A stretch of DNA of 7,609 bases from NCBI GenBank assembly GCA_900766195.1, contig CAAFUN010000145.1, positions 1 to 7,609 on the forward strand, written 5' to 3'. The translations under genes were made by a program, and so were the position numbers. Numbering within the stretch: the first letter of the stretch is position 1; every line of letters starts with the position of its first letter. Positions 1 to 5,929 of this stretch are shown here, in pieces. A model generated the notes under the pieces. That model was given only the letters and a program-made list of their open reading frames with translations. It searched no databases and was not told where the DNA came from. This DNA comes from an uncultured Bacteroides sp. (GTDB lineage: Bacteria > Bacteroidota > Bacteroidia > Bacteroidales > Bacteroidaceae).

Positions 1-102
1 CATCTGGCAAGGCTGGGACGGAAGTCACTGTCGTTCTCAAAATCGGTGGAGCTGCATGACAAGGTCATCGGGCATTATCTGAACATAAAACACTATCAGT
101 AA
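1..102 (+). CDS. insB: IS1 transposase InsB, C-terminal fragment
   Basis: This is the last 33 codons of the IS1 transposase reading frame B, in frame from base 1 and ending at TAA (100-102). The visible peptide begins [20 protein letters not shown] and ends in KHYQ, which I recognise as the C-terminus of the IS1 InsB/InsAB' transposase. In IS1 the active DDE-type transposase is made by a frameshift between insA and insB. Only the tail of the catalytic protein is present because the window starts inside the gene. All five differences from the other copy (7507-7609) are synonymous, so both tails encode the same peptide. Confidence 0.95.
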
Positions 103-117
103 GTTGGAGTCATTACC
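95..117 (+). repeat. IS1 right terminal inverted repeat (IRR)
   Basis: These 23 bases at the tip of the left IS1 match the reverse complement of 7492-7514 except at one position (G99 here, A in the other copy). It is the transposase-binding end of the element. It carries TTGGAG (104-109), which resembles half a -35 box or a Shine-Dalgarno core pointing out of the element toward the adjacent glycosyltransferase gene. Confidence 0.9.
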
Positions 118-126
118 CCCTTATCG

Positions 127-834
127 TTGCTAATAGCGAAAACAACTACTGAATTAGTCAAAGAGGATAGCATTAAAAATGGTTCATACACTTTTTTGAA
201 TTTTTATTCTTATTTTATTTACCGAAAGCAACCATCAAACTACACTTTTTTTAAGCATATCTATTGTGATGGTATTCTACTGCAAAAATGCCTAAATTTG
301 TTGGGCGTCAGTTGTCAACGCCAGAGCTTTGACATGACCTCTGTTGCACCTAAAGTATTCGAATATTGTTTACTAAAAAAAGCAAAGGTTTATATTATTG
401 GTAGCAAAGAGGAATATATAAATACTTTTATTCACAAAGTTAATCAAAAATATCCTATCGATTGCGTAGGCTACCGCAATGGTTATTTTAAAGATGAACA
501 AGACAAAGAAACAGCTTTGAAAGAAATTTGTATACTCAAACCAGATGTGCTTATCGTGGGTATGGGAACACCTGCTCAAGATATTTTCCTAAAAGAGTTG
601 AATGAAATAGGTTGGGACGGTATTGCTTTTACATGTGGTGGTTTTATTCATCAGGTGGCCTCTGGTAAGTTAAATTATTATCCAGAAATAATAAATAAAT
701 TAAATCTTAGATGGTTATATCGGATGTATGATGAACCAAAACTTGTTAAAAGATTCTTCTGTTATTATCCATTGTCAATGTTGTTATTTTTATATGATTA
801 TTTGAACATGAGATTACCACATGAGAAATATTGA
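127..834 (+). CDS. WecG/TagA/CpsF-family (GT26) glycosyltransferase, probably 5'-truncated by IS1
   Basis: GT26 enzymes transfer a nucleotide-activated sugar, classically an N-acetyl-mannosamine-type sugar, to a polyprenyl-linked acceptor at the inner membrane. Family landmarks, numbered from the TTG at 127, are the FLN segment (23-25), the CDG motif (47-49) with the Asp that matches the proposed catalytic base, IIGSKEE (90-96), GYF (119-121), VGMGTPAQDIF (144-154) matching the usual G-x-PkQE, and RWLYRMYDEP (195-204). The C-terminus is basic and hydrophobic, as in the membrane-targeting tail of TagA. The start is doubtful: TTG at 127 has no well-spaced ribosome site, and the frame stays open upstream across the IS1 junction to the insB stop at 100-102. 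Compared with TagA-type proteins, roughly 10-15 N-terminal residues seem to be missing. I infer that IS1 landed at or just inside the 5' end; whether the gene still works is unknown. It overlaps the next gene by 14 bases. The sugar transferred cannot be told from sequence. Confidence 0.8.
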   Translation: MLIAKTTTELVKEDSIKNGSYTFLNFYSYFIYRKQPSNYTFFKHIYCDGILLQKCLNLLGVSCQRQSFDMTSVAPKVFEYCLLKKAKVYIIGSKEEYINTFIHKVNQKYPIDCVGYRNGYFKDEQDKETALKEICILKPDVLIVGMGTPAQDIFLKELNEIGWDGIAFTCGGFIHQVASGKLNYYPEIINKLNLRWLYRMYDEPKLVKRFFCYYPLSMLLFLYDYLNMRLPHEKY

Positions 835-1945
835 TTTTAAAAAGCGCACATTCTTAAAATATGCAATTTATGGGTTCCCGATTTTACCAGTATTGTTCAA
901 AGCAAAAGTGGCTGTTGGTAGCGAGAGTTTTCCTTCAAATGATGGCTTTATAAGTATCAGACCTTTCTTAGATCCTAAAGATTGGCTTGATTGTAATTCA
1001 AAAAAACCATTAAAGGATCACTCGTATGCATTAATTAATGCCCTCAAAGAAAGTAATAAAATTTATTTGCCTCCTGTTAAAGGGTATTATCTTTTTCAAA
1101 ATGTAGTTCTCCCAAAAGGGGCTATTCTTAAAGGTGAATCAGAGCTACCCTATGTAGCAAATGATATTAAAGATATAATTGGTAATGGGTCTGCTGTTTC
1201 AAATTTTGATTCTAAATGTCCTATATTTAAATTTAACAATCATGTGTCGCTTACGGGACTTGCTCTTTATGGTAATAAAAATATTGATGGCCTGATTTCT
1301 GCGACAGGTTCTAAAGTTTCAAATATTCGACTTTCTAAATGTGGTTTTTATAATTTCAGAATCGGTATAGGAAGTTTATCAAATTATATAAAAGTTGATG
1401 TAGAAGATTGCAATGTTTCTTCAAATAACATTGGGATTGCAAACGTTGTTGATTCAAAGCTTACCTTATCCACGATAAACGCAAATGTAATGTATGGTAT
1501 TAAGTTAAGTGATGGTGCAAATGACAATATCTTTTCAGCTCTCAAGATTGAGTGGAATGGCGAAAACAATCTTTATGTAAAAAATGCTGTCAATAATGTT
1601 ATTTCCGCATCCATACTTGATCGATCTGGTAAGGCTGGTATCTATCTCGAAAACTCCGAAATTATTTTAAATGAAATCATAATAAGGCGAAGCGGTGGAA
1701 GTTCAAATATACCGAAAGAATCAACCCATATTTATATCAAAGGTGGTAATGCAATTATTAACAATATTATAACCAAGTCTGGGCGTAATGATGACGGTAA
1801 AGGAAAATTATCTCCAGATTTTAGTATTTATGCTGAAAATGACGCTAGTTTAATAATCTCTGATTCTGATCTAACTGGTCGTAGAGTAGATTCAGTATAT
1901 GAAATGAGTGGAAGTGATATGAAAATTCGCAATTCAAAAAAATAA
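821..1945 (+). CDS. Secreted right-handed beta-helix protein (WcaM-like / tailspike-like)
   Basis: A 374-residue protein that begins with an export signal. Residues 7-13 (KKRTFLK) look like a Tat motif with the first Arg replaced by Lys, then comes a hydrophobic stretch (about 14-26) and a small-residue region near VAVG (30-33). Residues 66-107 have the opening usual in pectate-lyase/tailspike beta-helix proteins: an ALINAL helix, IYLPPVKGYY, then VVLPKGAILKGES. The rest (about 130-374) is short repeating strands rich in N, I, S and G with recurring NNI/NNV turns, as in a parallel beta-helix. WcaM of the colanic acid cluster has the same plan: a Tat-type signal plus a beta-helix. I infer a periplasmic or exported protein that binds, trims or modifies the polymer. 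No catalytic triad can be assigned, so lyase activity is unproven. ATG 821 lies inside the 3' end of the GT26 gene, with GAGA (810-813) 7 bases upstream, suggesting coupled translation. The gene is very AT-rich, like its neighbours. Confidence 0.75.
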   Translation: MRNIDFKKRTFLKYAIYGFPILPVLFKAKVAVGSESFPSNDGFISIRPFLDPKDWLDCNSKKPLKDHSYALINALKESNKIYLPPVKGYYLFQNVVLPKGAILKGESELPYVANDIKDIIGNGSAVSNFDSKCPIFKFNNHVSLTGLALYGNKNIDGLISATGSKVSNIRLSKCGFYNFRIGIGSLSNYIKVDVEDCNVSSNNIGIANVVDSKLTLSTINANVMYGIKLSDGANDNIFSALKIEWNGENNLYVKNAVNNVISASILDRSGKAGIYLENSEIILNEIIIRRSGGSSNIPKESTHIYIKGGNAIINNIITKSGRNDDGKGKLSPDFSIYAENDASLIISDSDLTGRRVDSVYEMSGSDMKIRNSKK

Positions 1946-1980
1946 AGTATATATAATTCTAAATAAATCAATTCTATAAT

Positions 1981-1986
1981 AGGTGA
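1981..1986 (+). promoter_or_regulatory. Ribosome binding site that sets the start of the 1992 gene
   Basis: AGGTGA lies 5 bases before ATG 1992, a good Shine-Dalgarno spacing. A longer frame could begin at GTG 1983, but that codon is inside the AGGTGA itself and has no ribosome site of its own, so ATG 1992 is preferred. Confidence 0.7.
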
Positions 1987-1991
1987 GTCTC

Positions 1992-2930
1992 ATGCGGGGC
2001 GTGAATTATTCTTGGTTAGATACTATAATCTTAAAATTAATAAATGTTCTATTTTTTATTGACAAGGTTATTTCCAAATTATTTAATTTTAAACCCTTTT
2101 CACAAATTAATTATTTGAACTGTAAAAAAGAAAGTATTATTTTTTCTAAACTTGATGAATCTTATAAAAAAGTTGCTGCATACGATCCCAAAAATAATGT
2201 TAATCCAAATGTAATTTGGACAGCTTGGTTTCAAGGAATTGATGCTGCTCCATCTTTAGTAAAAATTTGCATTGAGTCATTTTCAAAACTCAAAGGATAT
2301 GATGTAATTATTATCACTCTCAAAAATTATAATCAATATGTTACGCTACCTCAAGAAATCATTGATAAATTTAATAATGGAATTATTGGATATACCGCTT
2401 TTTCTGAGATAATCAGAATAGAACTACTATCTATCTATGGCGGTATATGGATGGATTCTACTGTATATATCCATAAAGCTATTGAAGAAACTTTATTGGA
2501 AAAAGAATTTTTAACATTAAAAGGTGTTGAAAAATTAAGGCCTGGAAAACATCTTGGACTTATTCCTGTATATTTTATTGGCTGTGAATCTAATTACCCC
2601 CCTATACTAAAAGTTAGGGATTATTTATTGTCTTACTGGATTCATAATGACAAACAAATTGATTATTTCCTTATTGATTATTGTTTTAAGTTAGTAGTTT
2701 GCAATGATGCTGATTTTTCACGTTATATGAATGCTCATCCGTTAAATGGGATTGACAGATTTAAATTAATAGAGCTTATGAATACTCCTTATAATGAAAT
2801 TATTAAAAATGAAATCGATAAATGTAATTGTGGGGTATTTAAATTATCGAACAAATATAAGTTAAAAACAAGAAGTTCAAAAGGTAAAGATACCTTTTGG
2901 GGGCATATATTAAAGCATCGAGCATTGTAA
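1992..2930 (+). CDS. Capsular polysaccharide synthesis glycosyltransferase (GT32-like, Caps_synth family)
   Basis: A 312-residue protein of the capsular-polysaccharide-synthesis group related to GT32 (DxD-type, GT-A fold). These enzymes add a hexose or similar sugar from a nucleotide donor to a lipid-linked repeat unit in the cytoplasm. Visible motifs are IWTAWFQG (about 75-82), AAPSLVKICIESF (85-97), and SEIIRIELLSIYGGIWMDST (138-157), which aligns with the family pattern SD-x-x-R...LL-x-x-YGG-x-W-x-D-x-T. Asp155 is the conserved acidic residue; the usual Asp after Ser in the first half is Glu139 here. Residues about 8-31 are hydrophobic and may anchor the protein to the membrane. The start at 1992 rests on AGGTGA at 1981-1986. 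It follows the beta-helix gene by 46 bases and sits 1 base before wzx, so it is very likely in the same operon. Donor, acceptor and linkage cannot be read from sequence. Confidence 0.8.
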   Translation: MRGVNYSWLDTIILKLINVLFFIDKVISKLFNFKPFSQINYLNCKKESIIFSKLDESYKKVAAYDPKNNVNPNVIWTAWFQGIDAAPSLVKICIESFSKLKGYDVIIITLKNYNQYVTLPQEIIDKFNNGIIGYTAFSEIIRIELLSIYGGIWMDSTVYIHKAIEETLLEKEFLTLKGVEKLRPGKHLGLIPVYFIGCESNYPPILKVRDYLLSYWIHNDKQIDYFLIDYCFKLVVCNDADFSRYMNAHPLNGIDRFKLIELMNTPYNEIIKNEIDKCNCGVFKLSNKYKLKTRSSKGKDTFWGHILKHRAL

Positions 2931-2931
2931 T

Positions 2932-4215
2932 ATGAAAAATATTAAAAACTTTCTTCATGTTTTATTATTGCAGGGAGGGAACTACTTATTCCCATTAGTT
3001 ACAATACCTATTGCTTCACGGGTGTTTGGACCAGACTTAATAGGGACTTTTAATTATTATACTTACATTGTTTCCTTTTATTGTATGATTGTGGAATTCG
3101 GGTTCGGTTATTCTGGTGTTCGTCTTTTAACAAGAAACCCAGAAAATAAATCAAAGATATTTAATGAAATTCTTACAGCCAAGTTTTTAATACTGTTTTT
3201 AGTTTCGTTGTTTGCTCTTTTCTATTCTTATAAATTTATTAGTCAAAGTGACTTTATTCTTTTCGGAACTTGTTATCTTCTTGTTTTATCATCATTATGT
3301 AATGTTAACTGGTTTTTTCAAGCTACCTGTGATTTTAGCTTAATAACAAAGGTTTCACTGTTTACAAAATTCATTAGTATTCTTTTAATAGTTTTCTTTG
3401 TTAAGAATAAAGACGATTTATTATTATACTCTTTAATAGTAAATATACCAATGGTATTAAGTTCTCTTTTTTCGCTTTGGTATTGTAGGATAAAGTATAA
3501 AATTAGATTAAATCTTCCTAATTTGAAAGATACATTAATATTAATTAAGTCTGAAATGTGGATTTTTTTATCAAAGATATCATCTTTTCTATATACAACA
3601 ATGGGAGTTGTTTTCTTGGGGTTTCTTGCCACGTCTTATGATGTGGGGATATATACTTCGGCACAAAAAATAGTTATGCTATTCATTAGCGCGATCATTA
3701 CGCCTTTATCTTTCATTGTTTTCCCCGCATTATCTAAAAGATTTGGTGTCAGTGTTGAACATGGTTTGAATTCTTTCAGAAAGTTCATGCCTCTATTATG
3801 TATGTGCTGCTTTGGTTCATTTTTATTTATTTTTTTCTTTGGTGGAAAAGTCATACTCATCATGATGGGTGCACAATTTAAGGATAGCATTAACGTTCTG
3901 AATGTGTTGTCTTTTGGATATGTTTTTGTTTTCTGGGGGGCAGTAATTGGCGGGCAAATAGTTTTAAACTTAAAATATGACAAACAATTTGTTCAAATGC
4001 AATGGTTTGTAGCTTTTTTAAGTTTTATATTCAATGTTCTTTTCTTAAAAAAATATGGTGCAATGGGCTTGGCATACATTTGGACCATATCTGAGTTTAT
4101 TATGACTTTTATGCAATGTGTTTTTATTAAATACAAAGGCATACGGATAATTGACTGGGAACAATTTAAAATAAAAAATATGATAACTAACTTTAAAAAT
4201 TTGTTACGACACTAA
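2932..4215 (+). CDS. wzx: Wzx polysaccharide repeat-unit flippase
   Basis: A 427-residue polytopic inner-membrane protein of the MVN/MATE-type polysaccharide transporter family. It moves undecaprenyl-pyrophosphate-linked repeat units from the cytoplasmic to the periplasmic face, where Wzy would polymerise them. The N-terminal family signature is clear: GGNYLFPLVTIPIASRVFG (15-33), IGTFNYYTYI (37-46), then VEFGFGYSGVRLLTRNPENK (54-73). About 12 hydrophobic segments can be counted, near 10-30, 40-58, 80-100, 107-128, 139-157, 162-184, 208-232, 245-265, 285-311, 322-345, 355-372 and 376-399, with a basic C-terminal tail. Length is normal for Wzx. The ATG follows the previous stop by one base and has no strong ribosome site, so translation is probably coupled to the upstream gene. 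Wzx proteins often prefer their own repeat unit, but no substrate can be inferred. The gene is AT-rich; composition changes abruptly after it. Confidence 0.88.
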   Translation: MKNIKNFLHVLLLQGGNYLFPLVTIPIASRVFGPDLIGTFNYYTYIVSFYCMIVEFGFGYSGVRLLTRNPENKSKIFNEILTAKFLILFLVSLFALFYSYKFISQSDFILFGTCYLLVLSSLCNVNWFFQATCDFSLITKVSLFTKFISILLIVFFVKNKDDLLLYSLIVNIPMVLSSLFSLWYCRIKYKIRLNLPNLKDTLILIKSEMWIFLSKISSFLYTTMGVVFLGFLATSYDVGIYTSAQKIVMLFISAIITPLSFIVFPALSKRFGVSVEHGLNSFRKFMPLLCMCCFGSFLFIFFFGGKVILIMMGAQFKDSINVLNVLSFGYVFVFWGAVIGGQIVLNLKYDKQFVQMQWFVAFLSFIFNVLFLKKYGAMGLAYIWTISEFIMTFMQCVFIKYKGIRIIDWEQFKIKNMITNFKNLLRH

Positions 4216-4277
4216 TTTTTACTTGTGTGTATGTTTTACTCTCTAGAGTTTCTTTTTTTATATACGTCTTATCATCA

Positions 4278-4307
4278 TTGAGTTAAACTAATAGTTGTTT
4301 CGATAAA
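4278..4307 (+). promoter_or_regulatory. Candidate promoter for gnd
   Basis: In the 117-base gap between wzx and gnd, TTGAGT (4278-4283) and GATAAA (4302-4307) are spaced by 18 bases and each match 4 of 6 consensus positions. A second weak pair is TTTACT (4235-4240) with TATATA (4259-4264), also 18 bases apart. The gap is AT-rich, so chance matches are likely. No clear terminator hairpin follows wzx, so read-through from the upstream operon may also feed gnd. Confidence 0.35.
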
Positions 4308-4317
4308 AATAGTCACC

Positions 4318-4330
4318 TGACAGGAGTATG
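4318..4330 (+). promoter_or_regulatory. gnd ribosome binding site, target of an internal anti-Shine-Dalgarno sequence
   Basis: CAGGAG (4321-4326) lies 6 bases before the gnd ATG and is a strong Shine-Dalgarno sequence. Bases 4318-4330 can pair with 4537-4548 inside the gnd coding region: ACAGGA (4320-4325) with TCCTGT (4541-4546) fully paired, a bulged G4326, then TATG (4327-4330) with CGTA (4537-4540), and two G-U pairs at the far side. Such a fold would hide the ribosome site. Confidence 0.7.
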
Positions 4331-4332
4331 TA

Positions 4333-5739
4333 ATGTCCAAGCAACAGATCGGAGTTGTCGGTATGGCTGTGATGGGGCGTAACCTTGCGCTGAACATCGA
4401 AAGCCGTGGTTATACCGTCTCCGTTTTCAACCGCTCCCGTGAAAAGACCGAAGAAGTGATTGCCGAAAACCCAGGCAAGAAACTAGTCCCTTACTACACA
4501 GTACAAGAGTTTGTTGAATCCCTCGAAACACCACGTCGTATCCTGTTGATGGTGAAGGCCGGGGCTGGCACCGATAGCGCTATCGATTCCCTGAAGCCCT
4601 ACCTTGATAAAGGCGACATCATTATTGATGGTGGCAACACCTTCTTCCAGGACACCATCCGCCGAAATCGTGAACTCTCTGCCGAAGGTTTTAATTTTAT
4701 CGGTACCGGTGTTTCCGGTGGTGAAGAGGGGGCTCTGAAAGGGCCTTCCATTATGCCTGGTGGCCAGAAAGAAGCTTATGAGCTGGTTGCTCCAATTCTG
4801 AAGCAGATTGCTGCGGTTGCAGAAGACGGTGAGCCATGTGTGACCTATATCGGTGCTGACGGTGCTGGCCATTATGTGAAGATGGTTCATAACGGCATCG
4901 AGTATGGTGACATGCAACTGATTGCCGAAGCTTATGCGCTGTTGAAAGGCGGCCTGGCGCTCTCCAACGAAGAGCTTGCGCAAACTTTCACTGAATGGAA
5001 TGAAGGTGAACTGAGCAGCTACCTTATCGACATTACCAAAGATATCTTCACCAAGAAGGATGAAGAGGGTAAATACCTTGTCGATGTTATTCTTGATGAA
5101 GCAGCAAACAAAGGTACCGGTAAGTGGACCAGCCAGAGCTCACTGGATCTCGGCGAACCTCTGTCTCTGATCACCGAGTCCGTATTTGCTCGTTACATCT
5201 CATCGCTTAAAGACCAGCGTGTAGCCGCTTCTAAAGTGCTGAGTGGTCCGCAGGCTCAGCCGGCTGGTGATAAAGCTGAATTTATCGAAAAAGTACGTCG
5301 TGCGTTGTACCTCGGGAAAATCGTTTCCTATGCTCAGGGCTTCTCCCAGCTGCGTGCTGCTTCTGATGAATACAACTGGGATCTTAACTACGGCGAGATC
5401 GCTAAGATTTTCCGCGCTGGCTGCATCATTCGTGCGCAGTTCCTGCAGAAGATCACCGATGCTTATGCGCAAAACGCCGGCATTGCTAATCTGCTACTGG
5501 CTCCATACTTCAAACAGATCGCTGATGACTATCAACAGGCACTGCGTGATGTTGTAGCCTATGCCGTACAGAATGGCATCCCGGTTCCGACATTCTCTGC
5601 TGCTATTTCCTACTACGACAGTTATCGTTCCGCAGTTCTGCCAGCTAACCTCATCCAGGCTCAGCGTGATTACTTTGGTGCGCATACCTATAAACGTACC
5701 GATAAAGAAGGTGTATTCCATACTGAGTGGTTGGGTTAA
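4333..5739 (+). CDS. gnd: 6-phosphogluconate dehydrogenase, decarboxylating
   Basis: A cytoplasmic homodimeric enzyme of the oxidative pentose phosphate pathway. It converts 6-phosphogluconate and NADP+ to ribulose 5-phosphate, CO2 and NADPH. The 468-residue length is standard. The dinucleotide-binding loop is GVVGMAVMGRNLA (7-19), and N33-R34 lies where the NADP 2'-phosphate is bound. VSGG (127-130), K183 in GHYVKMVHNGIEYGD and E190 are the family's substrate-binding and catalytic residues, all intact. Start: ATG with CAGGAG 6 bases upstream and the expected MSKQQIGVVG N-terminus. The gene is metabolic and not part of capsule chemistry as such, but it is a fixed right-hand marker of enterobacterial O-antigen and capsule loci and is often exchanged along with them. 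Codon use is clearly less AT-rich than in the four genes upstream. In E. coli its level follows growth rate through an internal anti-Shine-Dalgarno element, and the pairing is preserved here (4318-4330 with 4537-4548). Confidence 0.98.
   Translation: MSKQQIGVVGMAVMGRNLALNIESRGYTVSVFNRSREKTEEVIAENPGKKLVPYYTVQEFVESLETPRRILLMVKAGAGTDSAIDSLKPYLDKGDIIIDGGNTFFQDTIRRNRELSAEGFNFIGTGVSGGEEGALKGPSIMPGGQKEAYELVAPILKQIAAVAEDGEPCVTYIGADGAGHYVKMVHNGIEYGDMQLIAEAYALLKGGLALSNEELAQTFTEWNEGELSSYLIDITKDIFTKKDEEGKYLVDVILDEAANKGTGKWTSQSSLDLGEPLSLITESVFARYISSLKDQRVAASKVLSGPQAQPAGDKAEFIEKVRRALYLGKIVSYAQGFSQLRAASDEYNWDLNYGEIAKIFRAGCIIRAQFLQKITDAYAQNAGIANLLLAPYFKQIADDYQQALRDVVAYAVQNGIPVPTFSAAISYYDSYRSAVLPANLIQAQRDYFGAHTYKRTDKEGVFHTEWLG
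4537..4548 (+). promoter_or_regulatory. gnd internal complementary sequence (anti-Shine-Dalgarno)
   Basis: This lies at about codons 69-72 of gnd. TCCTGT (4541-4546) is the exact complement of ACAGGA at the gnd ribosome site, and the flanking bases extend the pairing. The location agrees with the internal complementary sequence of E. coli gnd, which lies around codons 67-78 and lowers translation in a growth-rate-dependent way. That it works here is inferred from this conservation. Confidence 0.65.
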
Positions 5740-5759
5740 TTTATATCTTTAACTAAATT

Positions 5760-5795
5760 TAGGGCCCTGATTTTGACAGGGCCTTATAATTTCAA
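5760..5795 (+). terminator. Probable rho-independent terminator after gnd
   Basis: It starts 21 bases after the gnd stop. GGCCCTG (5763-5769) pairs with CAGGGCC (5777-5783) around a 7-base loop, and three outer pairs (one G-U) extend the stem to 10 (5760-5769 with 5777-5786). The tail TTATAATTT is U-rich but interrupted, so termination may be incomplete. Confidence 0.7.
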
Positions 5796-5929
5796 AGCTA
5801 TATACTTTTTTATATTATCAAATGTTCTTTCATCTTTTATGAATTATTATATTTTGGTGTAGATATTATCAACTAATTCATTCCATGACTACTTGTCGTT
5901 CTCCAGTTAACTGATTAAAGTGTAATCTC

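Larger units (their letters stand above)
1..117 (+). mobile_element. IS1 right end (partial, + orientation)
   Basis: This is the right-hand terminal part of an IS1-family insertion sequence, recognised from the end of the insB transposase gene followed by the IS1 right inverted repeat ending in TCATTACC at 117. The element runs off the left edge, so its left end and outer target duplication cannot be seen. The 9 bases next to the tip, CCCTTATCG (118-126), would be the inner copy of a 9-bp target duplication if this is a simple insertion. The copy is not identical to the IS1 end at 7492-7609: I count 5 differences over 117 aligned bases. Confidence 0.95.

Noticed and set aside
1952..1980. Two exact TATAAT sequences (1952-1957, 1975-1980) as a promoter before the GT32-like gene
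   Set aside because: No -35 box lies at the right distance, the gap is nearly all A and T so such matches are expected, and the second would leave almost no leader.
1983..1991. GTG 1983 as the start of the GT32-like gene
   Set aside because: The GTG is part of the AGGTGA ribosome site that serves ATG 1992, and nothing suitable lies upstream of it.
4483..4983. Open frame on the - strand opposite gnd
   Set aside because: It is a shadow of the gnd codons with no family features; the same applies to the shorter frames opposite wzx and in other frames within gnd.
5773..5806. TTGACA (5773-5778) with TATATA/TATACT as a ugd promoter
   Set aside because: The -35 match lies in the gnd terminator hairpin, and the spacers (20 and 22 bases) are too long.
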